Below are positions 1 to 8,375 of a stretch of DNA of 54,419 nucleotides, one piece after another. Positions within the stretch are counted from its first letter, which is position 1, and the number at the start of each line of letters is the position of its first letter. The stretch comes from Lautropia mirabilis (GTDB taxonomy: Bacteria; Pseudomonadota; Gammaproteobacteria; Burkholderiales; Burkholderiaceae_B). The stretch is taken from contig CAMCOS010000014.1 of the NCBI GenBank assembly GCA_945876565.1, positions 1 through 54,419 of the forward strand, read 5' to 3'. The notes under the pieces were generated by a model. The model did no database searches. It was not told where the DNA came from and saw only the letters and a program-made list of their open reading frames with translations. The position numbers and the translations under genes were made by a program.

Positions 1-21
1 GGTTGTCAGTTTCTCATTCAT
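1..21 (-). CDS. Possible 5' end of a gene leaving the left edge
   Basis: Reading the minus strand, an ATG at 21 opens a frame (M-N-E-K-L-T-T) that runs off the window. A GGAG-like Shine-Dalgarno lies about 8 nt upstream (complement of about 30-34). Only seven codons are visible, so neither the product nor the reality of the gene can be decided. Confidence 0.25.
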
Positions 22-280
22 CGAATTGACTCCGTTCTTTGACGCTTCTAAATCTAGCAGTGACGTCACAAGCTCGAAGCAGTACATCCGGAGCCAGGCA
101 ATGCAATCAACATCGGTGCTTCGCAGGGGCTGGCCAGCACCAGCGTGACCAAGCAATCCATCAGGACGCAATGCAAGTGACGCAATGCAACCGCCGTCTA
201 GCAACACAAGGTGATCAAGGGTGGCCAAACAGCAAATACCTTTGTCCACTGATGATTCACCTATCACCCTCAGCGCCACA

Positions 281-372
281 TTCTATCGCCCGATTAACCC
301 GCATCCATGGGCGATAGAACCGGTTGATTTAAAAAGAAAACACCTTTCTATCGGACATTTTCTATCGGACAT
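281..372. repeat. Cluster of TTCTATCG repeats (one inverted pair, one direct pair)
   Basis: TTCTATCGCCC at 281-291 faces its exact inverse complement GGGCGATAGAA at 309-319, an 11-bp inverted repeat with a 17-nt spacer. Then TTCTATCGGACAT occurs twice in direct orientation at 346-358 and 360-372, spaced by 14 bp. Four copies of one octamer in 92 bp suggest a regulator-binding or recombinase-binding site, or the end of a lost mobile element. No convincing gene is seen in 22-521; open frames there show no recognisable features. Confidence 0.5.
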
Positions 373-521
373 CTGTTGCCGATTACCTCAACTTTGTCCT
401 ATAGAACGGCGATCGCCTGGCTGGTTGCCGCGTCGTGCACGTGTGAAAGCCACTGAGCCCTTCTGCCCTCGATCGTTGAAGATACATCTGCCAAGATATA
501 TCTTGCCCTGACGTACCAATA

Positions 522-880
522 TTGATACATTATGAAATAAAACCAAGGCTTGATACTCGCTTCTTCATGACCGATGCCGGTTCTGAACCGGTTAGGGAAT
601 GGCTAAAGAGTTTGCCAGCCATCGAACGCAAAGTAATTGGCGAAGACATCAAGGCGGTCCAGTTGGGTTGTTGGCCTCTTGGCATGCTTTTGGTGCGTAA
701 CCTCGGTGATGGCATCTGGGAAGGACGCATCGAGCTCGAGAACCGAGTTGTCCGCGTTCTGTTTCACTGGATTAGTCCACCATGGTGTTGCTTCACGGCT
801 TTATCAAGAAGCAACAAGCCACGCCCAAGCCGGACCTGGATTTGGCTAAAGACCGCCAGAAGCAACTGAAACGGAGATGA
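522..880 (+). pseudogene. HigB/Gp49-like (RelE superfamily) toxin, frameshifted
   Basis: The frame from TTG 522 reads like the phage-derived Gp49/HigB-type mRNA interferase family, with the typical run 'EPVREWLKSLP...GEDIK' and 'RVVRVLF'. After codon 86 or so (about 775-785) the sequence becomes unlike the family. The expected C-terminal part ('MVLLHGFIKK...TPKPDLDLAK') continues in another frame, beginning at ATG 783, and ends at TGA 878-880. One missing base near 775-783 would rejoin the two halves. The restored frame ends overlapping the ATG of the antitoxin gene, as is normal for these toxin-first operons. The toxin is therefore probably inactive. The start is uncertain: TTG 522 or ATG 567. 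Confidence 0.7.
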
Positions 881-1170
881 TGATGGCAAAGAAAAGTATC
901 GGTAGCAGCTTTGATGAGTTCCTGCAGGAAGAATCCATGCTCGAAGAAGCGACAGCTGTCGCTATCAAGCGCGTCATTGCCTGGCAAATTGCTAAAGAAA
1001 TGAAAGCCCAGTCGTTAACCAAAACACAACTGGCATCAAAGATGCACACCAGCCGAGCTGCACTCAACCGTCTCCTGGACGAGGAAGACACGAGTCTGAC
1101 GTTAACCACGCTGACCAGTGCGGCAGCGGCACTGGGAAAAACGATTAAGCTCGAATTTCAAGCCGTCTGA
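877..1170 (+). CDS. HigA-like antitoxin, XRE-type helix-turn-helix
   Basis: This 97-residue protein has a helix-turn-helix in its second half (about residues 45-85), visible as 'LTKTQLASKMHTSRAALNRLLDEED', the pattern of small XRE antitoxins paired with Gp49-type toxins. It begins with three consecutive ATG codons (877, 880, 883), the first overlapping the stop of the restored toxin frame. Its presumed role is to bind the toxin and repress the shared promoter. With the toxin frameshifted it would be an orphan antitoxin or solo regulator. Confidence 0.75.
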   Translation: MMMAKKSIGSSFDEFLQEESMLEEATAVAIKRVIAWQIAKEMKAQSLTKTQLASKMHTSRAALNRLLDEEDTSLTLTTLTSAAAALGKTIKLEFQAV

Positions 1171-1194
1171 TGTTTTTGAGCCCCCATAGTTGCA

Positions 1195-1270
1195 GGCATA
1201 CAAAACCAGTCTGACGGGTTTTTCCGGATTGTCCCTGTTGCGCCCTGCTGACACCGAAGTGAAATTTTGC
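1195..1270. repeat. Dispersed repeat, copy 1
   Basis: About 76 bp from GGCATACAAAACC to GAAATTTTGC closely match 3126-3202 in the same orientation. The central stretches GATTGTCCCTGTTGCGCC and CTGACACCGAAGTGAAATTTTGC are nearly identical in the two copies. The rest of 1171-1621 holds no convincing gene. This looks like the relic of an insertion sequence end or a small non-autonomous element; I do not recognise the family. Confidence 0.65.
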
Positions 1271-1621
1271 ATGGGGGAGATTGTTTTTTCCCCAAATCGA
1301 CGCAAACCTTTTATTCATGCGGATTTTGGGTCCAGCCCCGGGCACCACGCCTTGTAACCATTTGATTTTAATTGATATTTTTGTTATTCTCCATCAAATG
1401 GGGGCAAGCAGCAATTGCACTCTGTTGATGAATTGAACGCGCTGCAGTTCGATCTACATTAGCCTCAGCGTGTCTTTGACGCGCTCAAGCACCTCCCTTA
1501 CTAGCCACGTCCGAATTCAGAGCGCGCTGTTGTAACTCGAACTTATGTTCACGCGAGCCGGTCGGACACCAGAAGACTGGGATGGCTGACACCGAAACAT
1601 ATTCAACCTACAATTCAAGTC

Positions 1622-2398
1622 ATGGAGACATTGAACGAGCTGCGCTTTGCAATCAGCGACCGTCTGAACGATGGAGAGGTCGGGCCTAAGCACGTGCCTT
1701 TGAGTCTGTTGGGTGACTTCCAAAAAGATGTTACCGAATTTCTGCGTGGCTCAGTTAGAGACATCGATGCCAGTGAAGTAATCGTCGCTATTGAGGAAGG
1801 CTCACTAGCTCTAGTGGCTTCTGGTTTGTTGGCAACAGCCACACTCTGGGCCGATCTTGACCGCCTGAAGTCGTCTGGCAGTCTTAATCAAATTGACCCC
1901 AAGCGTGCTGCAGTGATCGAACGCTGGCAAGCAGCATCGCATCAGAACCCACATCGCAAGTATCGGATTGCCGTCCCGAGTGCTGCAAATACCGGAGTGT
2001 CGATTGATTCAGAAACAAATTTCCGTAGAGATGAAGAGGTCTGGGTAACTGTCGAAAAGTACATCCATGGCAGGGTGCTCGATTGGGGTGGCAAAACCAA
2101 ACCTAATGTCCATTTAGAATTGGATGACGGTACGGTCTTGAAAGTCGCGGCTAGCCAAACACTACTCAAGCAAGAAAAGCAAAACCTGCTGTACAGACCC
2201 ACACTACTTCACATCACAGCTCAGGAGAACCTTTTTACGGGCGCCCTGCGCAATCCGACATTACTGGCATTTGAAACAAACCAACCAAGCTATGACGAGT
2301 CTGAGTTTCAAGAAATGGTTAAACGCGGCACAGCTGCATGGGCAGACACCCCGAATGCAACACAATGGTTAGAGGACTTGCGTGGAGGGCGAGCATGA
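1622..2398 (+). CDS. Uncharacterised 258-residue protein coupled to a PIN-domain gene
   Basis: I do not recognise a family. The N-terminal third is mixed charged and helical. Residues about 55-75 (EEGSLALVASGLLATATLWADL) form a mildly hydrophobic stretch, too polar to be a clear membrane segment. Residues about 135-215 alternate in a way that suggests a beta-barrel-like domain (HGRVLDWGGKTKPNVHLELDDGTV). The stop codon overlaps the start of the downstream PIN gene (ATGA at 2395-2398), so the two are almost certainly cotranslated. By position it could be the antitoxin or partner of the PIN nuclease, although it is much larger than classical VapB antitoxins. Confidence 0.7.
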   Translation: METLNELRFAISDRLNDGEVGPKHVPLSLLGDFQKDVTEFLRGSVRDIDASEVIVAIEEGSLALVASGLLATATLWADLDRLKSSGSLNQIDPKRAAVIERWQAASHQNPHRKYRIAVPSAANTGVSIDSETNFRRDEEVWVTVEKYIHGRVLDWGGKTKPNVHLELDDGTVLKVAASQTLLKQEKQNLLYRPTLLHITAQENLFTGALRNPTLLAFETNQPSYDESEFQEMVKRGTAAWADTPNATQWLEDLRGGRA

Positions 2399-2889
2399 CG
2401 GTGTCAGTTCTGCTCGATACCAGCTATCTAATCACATTAATCGATCGGAACCGCCCGCACCACGACACGGCCGCCAAGTTTTACCGGCTAATGCTCGAAG
2501 AGCAGATCCCGATGTATTTCTCTGTTAACGCTGCTTCGGAGTTTGCTATCAAGCAGCCGATTACTGACCTACCGCTGAGGAATTTCCGCTGCATCCCATT
2601 CAATCTCGCTCATTCAACCGAGTCAGCGAGGCTATGGAATGCACTTGGGTCGCGTGATAAAGGTGATAGTAGATTTGTGGTGCGAGATGACGTGAAACTG
2701 CTAGGTCAGGCCGCTCACGAGTCCATTCCGTTGATTCTGACAGAAGATGCGTCGACTCTTTTTAAATATTGTGATCGTCTGCGACTCGCTGGCGTATGCT
2801 CAGTACGTCCCATCAAACTCGCAGACGGTTATGACCCGAGTGCTTTACGGTCAGATGGGCAACGAGAATTGACTCTAGATGACGACTAG
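2395..2889 (+). CDS. PIN-domain ribonuclease-like protein
   Basis: This 164-residue protein opens with 'SVLLDTSYLITLIDRNRPHHDTA', the first acidic motif of PIN domains. Later acidic residues (RFVVRDDVKLLGQAAHE and ILTEDASTLFKY) complete the usual active-site set. PIN domains are Mg-dependent RNases, often VapC-type toxins. The ATG at 2395 has a strong GGAGGG Shine-Dalgarno inside the upstream gene. A longer in-frame ATG at 2338 exists but would overlap the upstream gene by 60 nt and is less likely. The tail is acidic (LTLDDD). Confidence 0.75.
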   Translation: MTVSVLLDTSYLITLIDRNRPHHDTAAKFYRLMLEEQIPMYFSVNAASEFAIKQPITDLPLRNFRCIPFNLAHSTESARLWNALGSRDKGDSRFVVRDDVKLLGQAAHESIPLILTEDASTLFKYCDRLRLAGVCSVRPIKLADGYDPSALRSDGQRELTLDDD

Positions 2890-2964
2890 ACCCAAACGCT
2901 GACCCAAGCAATGCCGAGGTTGGTTGTAGAGCAACCGGATGGTATCCAATCTACTTTTTTATAT

Positions 2965-2991
2965 TGTTGCTGTTGCACCCTGCTGACACCG
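2965..2991. repeat. Partial third copy of the dispersed repeat core
   Basis: This 27-bp stretch resembles the middle of the repeats at 1195-1270 and 3126-3202 (CTGTTGCACCCTGCTGACACCG against CTGTTGCGCCCTGCTGACACCG in copy 1). The resemblance covers only the core. The remainder of 2890-3262 shows no gene I can support. Confidence 0.4.
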
Positions 2992-3125
2992 TCGGCAAAC
3001 GCAGTAGCTCCGCACCAACGTTGAGAATTGGGTCAGAGATCACTGACAACAGCGTCGAGCGCACTATGGCTCGCCACATCAACAGACCCTGATGTGACGG
3101 CAAAATCGACACCATGCCAAAAACG

Positions 3126-3202
3126 GGCATACAAGACCAATCTGACCTGCGTTTCCCGATTGTCCCTGTTGCGCCGAAGCTGACACCGAAGTGAAATTTT
3201 GC
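3126..3202. repeat. Dispersed repeat, copy 2
   Basis: This copy matches 1195-1270 in direct orientation and carries the same GATTGTCCCTGTTGCGCC and CTGACACCGAAGTGAAATTTTGC segments. Together the two copies bracket the PIN operon (1622-2889). The bracketed segment could therefore have been moved or inserted as a unit, or could be deleted by recombination between the copies. Confidence 0.65.
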
Positions 3203-3262
3203 GTGGCGAACAAAACTTTATCCCTAAAACGGGCAAAGAGAAGGAACCAGGCTAAAGACTCA

Positions 3263-3287
3263 ACTATCCGGAGATTCCGGATAGTTT
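3263..3287. promoter_or_regulatory. Perfect 11-bp inverted repeat (operator or hairpin)
   Basis: AACTATCCGGA and TCCGGATAGTT are exact inverse complements separated by GAT. There is no T-run, so it is not an ordinary terminator. It sits 16 bp upstream of the small open frame at 3303 and just before its AGGAGG ribosome-binding site. That position suggests an operator or a translational control hairpin. A recombination site is another possibility. Confidence 0.5.
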
Positions 3288-3302
3288 GGCAGGAGGGCAA
3301 CC

Positions 3303-3416
3303 GTGAAGCGCAAGCCGGCCGTAACGTTGATCACCACAGTGTTGCCGCCGGTCAAAGTAATTGACGCCAAGCAAGCATTTCGACGTCATGTCCCCCGATG
3401 TCGTGGATGTTGTTGA
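3303..3416 (+). CDS. Small 37-residue open frame with a strong ribosome-binding site
   Basis: GTG at 3303 is preceded by CAGGAGGGCAACC, an excellent Shine-Dalgarno at good spacing. The peptide begins 'MKRKPAVTLITTVLPPVK' and ends in a Cys-containing tail (CRGCC). No family is recognised. It may be a leftover 5' end of a larger gene whose remainder has been lost. From 3417 to 3607 I see only the upstream region of the transporter operon. Confidence 0.3.
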   Translation: MKRKPAVTLITTVLPPVKVIDAKQAFRRHVPRCRGCC

Positions 3417-3607
3417 GTCAATACTAAAAAACTAGTTCAGCGCATAATGACCGTTTGTGGTGCGCTTGTGGTGCGCTTGCACCAGGATCGAGCTCGAGCG
3501 CGCCCCCAGATTGCTAACGTTGCAAGAGCACATTCAACAATTGGCATAGAACTTGCTGCGAGCGAAGAGTCGCAGTTTTTGGACCACTTTTTTCGGAGAA
3601 ACACGTC

Positions 3608-4411
3608 ATGCTTAACCACGTTCGTCGCAAGTGTCTGTTGGCTGCTACAGCCATAAGTCTAACTTTAGGGTCGCTCAGTATCGCGCAAGCACAAGATGCT
3701 CTGGCGAATATTGAAAAAACCAAAGTTATCAAGATCGCCATTCCCACCGACTTTGCACCATATGGTTTCGTAGGCTCGGATCTAGCCCCTCAAGGGCTCG
3801 ATGTCGACATGGCGAAATATATCGGATCGCAAATTGGCGTGGTTGTTGAGCTCGTGCCAGTTACCAGCGCGAACCGAATTCCCTATCTGCAAACAGGGCG
3901 TGCGGATTTGGTGATTTCCACGCTAGGTAAAAACGCTGAGCGCGCGAAGGTGATCGACTTCACTCACGCTTACTCGCCGTTTTTCCAGGGAGTATTTGGA
4001 GCGAAGTCGATGAAAGTGTCCTCACCAGCCGACTTGGCAGGCAAATCAATTGGTGTCACGCGTGGCTCGATCGAAGACATGGAACTCACCAAAATTGCGC
4101 CGGCTGGCGCTGAAATCCGACGTTTCGAAGACAACAACGCCACTGTCTCAGCGTACGTATCAGGTCAAGTCGATTTGATCGCGACTGGTGTACCAGTGGC
4201 TGAGAATGTGATTCGGCGCAATCCCTCACTTAATACCGAGTACAAACTATTGTTGATCGACAGCCCCAACTACATCGGTGTTGCAAAAGGGCAGGACGCT
4301 TTACGCATCAAAGTCAATGAGATTATTGAAGCGGCCATTGCCAACGGTGAAATCGATGTGATGGCTCAAAAGTGGCTTAACCGCCGAGCCGGTAATTTAC
4401 CCAAATCTTGA
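3608..4411 (+). CDS. Polar amino acid ABC transporter, periplasmic binding protein
   Basis: This 267-residue family 3 solute-binding protein has a clear signal peptide (positively charged start, hydrophobic core, likely cleavage after AQA-Q near residue 29). Family hallmarks follow: 'FAPYGFVG', 'GLDVDMAKYIG', 'GRADLVISTLGKNAERAKVIDFTHAYSPF' and 'GEIDVMAQKWL'. It would capture an amino acid, or a related small polar compound, in the periplasm and deliver it to the permeases encoded next. The specific ligand cannot be read from sequence. First gene of a four-gene operon. Confidence 0.9.
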   Translation: MLNHVRRKCLLAATAISLTLGSLSIAQAQDALANIEKTKVIKIAIPTDFAPYGFVGSDLAPQGLDVDMAKYIGSQIGVVVELVPVTSANRIPYLQTGRADLVISTLGKNAERAKVIDFTHAYSPFFQGVFGAKSMKVSSPADLAGKSIGVTRGSIEDMELTKIAPAGAEIRRFEDNNATVSAYVSGQVDLIATGVPVAENVIRRNPSLNTEYKLLLIDSPNYIGVAKGQDALRIKVNEIIEAAIANGEIDVMAQKWLNRRAGNLPKS

Positions 4412-4453
4412 TCAATCAACAGCTTGATGAGATAGATAAAAGGGGCATGGCGG

Positions 4454-5125
4454 GTGTTGGTTGAATTGAGTTTTGTGGCAGTTCTCGAGCAGTGGCCTAT
4501 TCTTTTGACAGGGATCTACTGGACGGTATTGCTGACCGTGTTGTCAGCAATATTCGGGTTGGTCTTGGCACTGGGGTTCGCCTGGGTTCGGACCTCAGGG
4601 CCACTGACTGCCCGCGTTGTGGTGGGCGCGTATGTTGAGTTTATCCGTAACACACCATTTATCGTCCAGCTCTTTTTTATCTTTTTTGGCTTGCCAGCGC
4701 TGGGCTTTAAGCTCTCCCCTGAAGGAGCGTCGGTACTAGCCATGGTGATTAACCTCAGTGCCTATGCAACCGAAATTATCCGGGCGGGCATTCAAGCCAC
4801 TGCCAGAGGTCAAATCGAGGCAGCACAGAGCTTGGCGCTATGTAGAAGGCACATTTATACGCGCATTATTGTACCGCAGGCGTTACAGACAGTTTGGCCA
4901 GCTCTCGTGAGCCAGATCATCATCGTAATGTTGGGCTCAGCTGTTTGCGGTCAGATATCAACGCCTGAACTAAGCCATGCCGCCAATCTGATTCAAAGCA
5001 GGAACTTTCGTGCTTTTGAGTCTTATATCGTTGTGACTGTGATTTATCTTTTGTTGGCAATTTTATTGCGACAACTTCTGAACTGGGCAGGTCCGAGATT
5101 TCTCTTCGGGGGCGCGCGTGGTTGA
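4454..5125 (+). CDS. Amino acid ABC transporter permease (HisM/HisQ type), first subunit
   Basis: This 223-residue membrane protein belongs to the polar amino acid transporter permease family. 'EFIRNTPFIVQLFFIFFGLP' is the family signature, and the cytoplasmic EAA-like loop is visible as 'GQIEAAQSLALCRRHIYTRIIVPQAL'. About five hydrophobic helices are evident. It starts at GTG 4454 with AGGGG upstream and overlaps the next gene by 8 nt, which implies translational coupling. It forms the membrane channel with the second permease. Confidence 0.9.
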   Translation: MLVELSFVAVLEQWPILLTGIYWTVLLTVLSAIFGLVLALGFAWVRTSGPLTARVVVGAYVEFIRNTPFIVQLFFIFFGLPALGFKLSPEGASVLAMVINLSAYATEIIRAGIQATARGQIEAAQSLALCRRHIYTRIIVPQALQTVWPALVSQIIIVMLGSAVCGQISTPELSHAANLIQSRNFRAFESYIVVTVIYLLLAILLRQLLNWAGPRFLFGGARG

Positions 5126-5768
5126 TTTCTCTACTTGGGATATTGTCAGGAATCTATTGCTAGCTTTGCGTTGGACAGTTCTGTTGTCGTTACTTGCGTT
5201 CGTTGGTGGTGGGCTAGTGGGACTAGTGTTGCTTGTCTTTCGTATGGCCGGCAAACGCTGGTTGTCAAGATTAATTGCTGGCTACGTCGAGCTATTTCAA
5301 GGCACTCCGTTACTGATGCAACTATTTCTGGCCTATTTTGGTTTGTCATTGTTTGGCTTGCAGCTTAGCCCTTGGATAGCGGCCGGTTTAGCGTTAACGC
5401 TTTACACCAGTGCATTCCTGACCGAGATTTGGCGTGGGTGTGTCAATTCCGTACCCAAAGGGCAATGGGAGGCTAGTAGCAGTCTGGCACTGAGTTACAC
5501 GGAGCAGCTTCGATACATCATTTTGCCGCAAGCTTTTCGCGTAGCCATTCCACCAACAGTCGGCTTCTCGGTGCAAGTAGTCAAAGGCACGGCGTTAGCT
5601 TCTTTAATTGGATTTGTCGAACTGACAAAAGCTGGCACGATGATTGCCAATGCCACCTTTGAACCATTTTTGGTCTATGGATGGGTGGCACTGCTGTACT
5701 TTCTTTTGTGTTATCCCATCAGTCTTTATGCACGTTCGCTAGAAGGGAGGTTTAATGCCCGCGGTTGA
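5118..5768 (+). CDS. Amino acid ABC transporter permease, second subunit
   Basis: This 216-residue paralog of the preceding permease has the signature '[19 protein letters not shown]' and the EAA loop '[25 protein letters not shown]', which contacts the ATPase. It starts with a GTG or ATG-like codon inside the upstream gene (8-nt overlap). It overlaps the ATPase gene by 14 nt. Two different permeases per operon are usual for heteromeric HisQM-type channels. Confidence 0.9.
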   Translation: MVDFSTWDIVRNLLLALRWTVLLSLLAFVGGGLVGLVLLVFRMAGKRWLSRLIAGYVELFQGTPLLMQLFLAYFGLSLFGLQLSPWIAAGLALTLYTSAFLTEIWRGCVNSVPKGQWEASSSLALSYTEQLRYIILPQAFRVAIPPTVGFSVQVVKGTALASLIGFVELTKAGTMIANATFEPFLVYGWVALLYFLLCYPISLYARSLEGRFNARG

Positions 5769-6507
5769 TCAGACACCCATTGTTGAGATCTCTCAGTTGC
5801 GTAAATCGTTTGGCACGAACGAGGTGCTCAAGGGCATTGACATTGATGTTGCGCCCGGCGAAGTTATCGCCATTATTGGCAAAAGTGGTTCCGGCAAAAG
5901 CACACTTCTTCGCTGTGTGAACGGTCTCGAGACCTTTGATCTTGGAACCTTAAGGGTGCAAGGACTCGAACTGAAACACCATGATGCGAATGCTATGCGA
6001 GAGTTACGACAGCACGTAGGCATGATTTTCCAAAGTTTTAATTTGTTTCCGCATTTGAGTGTGGGCCGCAATATTATGCTGGCGCCATGTCTGGTTAAGA
6101 AAGAGTCGCAAAAGGAGGCTCATTTAAGAGCACAAGCTCTACTCGATCGTGTCGGCTTAGCTGATAAGTTTGATGCCTACCCGGATCAATTGTCAGGTGG
6201 TCAGCAGCAGCGCGTTGCCATTGCGAGAGCGTTGGCCATGAATCCATCTGTTCTGCTCTGCGATGAAGTTACTTCAGCCTTGGACCCTGAGCTTGTGGGT
6301 GAGGTACTCAAAGTGGTCGAAGACTTGGCTGAAGAAGGAATGACACTACTAATGGTGACCCATGAGATGAACTTTGCACGTAGGGTCAGCGATCGGGTGG
6401 TGTTCATGCATCAAGGAAAGGTGCACGAATCAGGACCGCCCGAAGATATCTTTGGCAACCCCCAGACGCCCGAGCTAAAGCAGTTTCTCTCATCTGTTGT
6501 GCTCTAG
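5755..6507 (+). CDS. Amino acid ABC transporter ATP-binding protein
   Basis: This 250-residue ATPase is complete: Walker A 'GKSGSGKST' (about residues 42-50), Q-loop '[10 protein letters not shown]', signature '[14 protein letters not shown]', Walker B '[14 protein letters not shown]' and H-loop 'VTHEM'. It powers the importer formed by the two preceding permeases and the binding protein. Last gene of the operon. No obvious terminator was found immediately downstream. Confidence 0.93.
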   Translation: MPAVDQTPIVEISQLRKSFGTNEVLKGIDIDVAPGEVIAIIGKSGSGKSTLLRCVNGLETFDLGTLRVQGLELKHHDANAMRELRQHVGMIFQSFNLFPHLSVGRNIMLAPCLVKKESQKEAHLRAQALLDRVGLADKFDAYPDQLSGGQQQRVAIARALAMNPSVLLCDEVTSALDPELVGEVLKVVEDLAEEGMTLLMVTHEMNFARRVSDRVVFMHQGKVHESGPPEDIFGNPQTPELKQFLSSVVL

Positions 6508-6808
6508 CGATTATGTAATGAATGAGTAGCGACACCCATCGCACGCATCGGCCAACGCGCGCTGAACACCGCCCTGAGTTTCCAGTCGAAGGGGGGTGAC
6601 AAACTGTCCCCACCCCTGCAATAACCCCTTGTCACGCAGGCGTATTTTCTTGATGTGGTCGGCCGAATTCGCGCGCCTACTTCATCGCCGCCCCCCTCAA
6701 CGGGTACCCCATGACCTGCAAGTGCAACGTCACACCGGCTTATGGTTGCGGCCTATTTTGATTCCTGTTTAACACTCAACACTTAACATCTCTCGTTATT
6801 GGAGATCA
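6508..6808. other. Intergenic region, no gene supported
   Basis: About 300 bp without a convincing reading frame. The stretch 6590-6720 is rich in G and C runs (GGGGGGTGACAAACTGTCCCC, a short inverted repeat around GACA/TGTC). It may be decayed mobile DNA. The last 80 bp before 6809 are AT-richer and end in TTGGAGATCAATG, the ribosome-binding site of the following higB remnant. Confidence 0.4.
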
Positions 6809-7260
6809 ATGTCGATCAAATCTTTTTGCTGTTCCGACATTAACGCGCTCGACGAAGGGCAACATCCTCGACGATTCAAGCAGATTGAGACTGTCGCTCA
6901 GCGAAAACTGCAAATGCTGGATAGTGCAGAGCAGCTTCAAAACCTGAAGTCACCACCTGGAAACCGCCTTGAGAGCCTAAAAGGCGATCGACTAGGTCAA
7001 CAGAGCATCAGGATTACCCGAATGGCCTATCTGCCCATGCGTTATCGATGGCCCTACGTGTGCCGGCTCCAAGAATCAATGACATCGTCAGAGAGCGTAG
7101 AGCCATCACACCTGATACGGCTCTTAGATTGGCGCGCTACTTCGACACAACGCCTGGGTTTTGGCTAAATTTGCAAAGCACCTACGACCTCAAGCTAGCG
7201 GAGCAAGCACTCGGCCACACCATTCGTCAGGAAGTCAGTCCAATGGCTGTGGCAGCCTGA
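6809..7260 (+). pseudogene. higBA: higB-higA toxin-antitoxin pair fused by internal deletion
   Basis: From ATG 6809 the frame resembles the N-terminal two-thirds of HigB (host inhibition toxin), with the landmark 'LESLKGDRLGQQSIRI' near codon 65. Beyond about 7005 the HigB pattern stops. From about 7012 a different frame reads as HigA without its first 15-20 residues: 'GLSAHALSMALRVPAPRINDIVRERRAITPDTALRLARYF', ending at 7260. The missing HigB C-terminus and HigA N-terminus indicate one deletion joining the two genes out of frame. The toxin cannot be complete. A HigA fragment from ATG 7048 would start within its DNA-recognition region, so it is also probably non-functional. Confidence 0.75.
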
Positions 7261-7288
7261 AATCGCCAAACGCAGGCTGTCACGCTAC

Positions 7289-7320
7289 GGGTAATCGAAC
7301 TCCCCGGGTAATCGAACTCC
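7289..7320. repeat. Short tandem repeat GGGTAATCGAACTCC
   Basis: The 15-mer occurs at 7289-7303 and 7306-7320, separated by two bases. It lies just downstream of the higBA remnant in a stretch (7261-7439) with no gene, and may mark the repair junction of an old rearrangement. Confidence 0.5.
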
Positions 7321-7439
7321 ACTTGAACTAGTTTTCCAGATAGCCCATGTTGAGCCCGGTTTCAGCGGTTGCACTCATCAAAACCTTTGCCAAACTCGAA
7401 CGTCAACCGATCTGCCGCAACAGTAAGCGTCAACCAATT

Positions 7440-7464
7440 AAAACGACCCCATCGGGGTCGTTTT
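7440..7464 (-). terminator. Intrinsic terminator after the peroxiredoxin gene (bidirectional)
   Basis: AAAACGACCCC and GGGGTCGTTTT form a perfect 11-bp stem around ATC, with A/T tracts on both sides, so it can stop transcription from either direction. It lies 41 bp past the peroxiredoxin stop. Confidence 0.8.
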
Positions 7465-7505
7465 ATTACTTCCGCAGTTCAATCGCCTAAACCACCACAC
7501 TCAAT

Positions 7506-8159
7506 TTACTTGGGTGCTTTGGCGTAACGCAAGTAAGGCAGTTTGACGTCGATTTCACCAAACTTTTCACGGGCTTGCTCATTGCTCAGGCTCAAGGCCA
7601 CGATGACGTCCTGCCCCGGTTGCCAGTTCGCTGGCGTGGCAATTGGCACACCATCGGTGGCTTGCACAGCGTCGAGCGCGCGCAGGATTTCAGCGAAGTT
7701 GCGGCCCACGGACATCGGATAAATCATCATCAAGCGAATCTTTTTGTCCGGACCGATAATAAACACGGTACGCACCGTGGCGCTATGCGCAGGTGTGCGG
7801 CCATCTGGCAGGTATGCATCGGCAGGCAACATGTCATAGAGCTTTGAGACTTGCAGGTCACGATCATCAATGATGGGGAAATTCGCGGGTACCCCGGCAA
7901 CTGCCTCAATGTCCTTGATCCACTTGTGATGCTCTTCAACGCTGTCGACCGACACACCCATCACTTTGGTGTTGCGCTTGGCGAACTCGGGAGCCAACTG
8001 GGCAACCGCACCGAACTCGGTGGTGCACACTGGCGTGAAATCCTTCGGGTGTGAGAACAAGATGGCATAGCTGTCGCCAACCCAATCATGGAACTTCAAC
8101 TGACCGGCGGTTGAGTCGGTCGTGAAATCTGGGGCGACATCATTGATTCTGAGAGACAT
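7506..8159 (-). CDS. 1-Cys peroxiredoxin (Prx6 type)
   Basis: This 217-residue protein has the peroxidatic cysteine in 'HPKDFTPVCTTEFG' (Cys45). It has the extended C-terminal domain of Prx6 enzymes: 'ATVRTVFIIGPDKKIRLMMIYP' and 'VGRNFAEILRALDA'. The length matches the family (about 210-225). It reduces hydrogen peroxide and organic peroxides in the cytoplasm using external thiol donors. It stands alone, with a terminator downstream and a very AT-rich promoter region upstream. Confidence 0.93.
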   Translation of the reverse strand: MSLRINDVAPDFTTDSTAGQLKFHDWVGDSYAILFSHPKDFTPVCTTEFGAVAQLAPEFAKRNTKVMGVSVDSVEEHHKWIKDIEAVAGVPANFPIIDDRDLQVSKLYDMLPADAYLPDGRTPAHSATVRTVFIIGPDKKIRLMMIYPMSVGRNFAEILRALDAVQATDGVPIATPANWQPGQDVIVALSLSNEQAREKFGEIDVKLPYLRYAKAPK

Positions 8160-8375
8160 TTGAACTACTCCTATGTGCTTGAACTAGACGCATGCAGGTT
8201 AGCACCCGTCGTGTGACCGCTCGATTGACCTAGATCAATAGAGTTAATTTATTTTATTAAAAAATATTATATATTTTAACTATTGATTAATTTGATTACT
8301 TTGATTTCTTTGTTTGTTAAAGTGCTCCGGACGTGAGCCCACCAGTCACCCTGCCCCTCTTGCGTAATGTTCTGT
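8160..8375. other. AT-rich intergenic region between peroxiredoxin and Lrp-type regulator
   Basis: The segment 8236-8325 is almost pure A/T (TTTATTTTATTAAAAAATATTATATATTTTAACT and similar), in contrast to the surrounding GC-balanced core. It should hold the minus-strand promoter of the peroxiredoxin gene and may bind nucleoid proteins. No gene is seen. Confidence 0.5.

Noticed and set aside
39-511. Open frames in the first 500 bp
   Set aside because: Low-complexity residue content, no ribosome-binding site, and overlap with the TTCTATCG repeats; not supported as genes.
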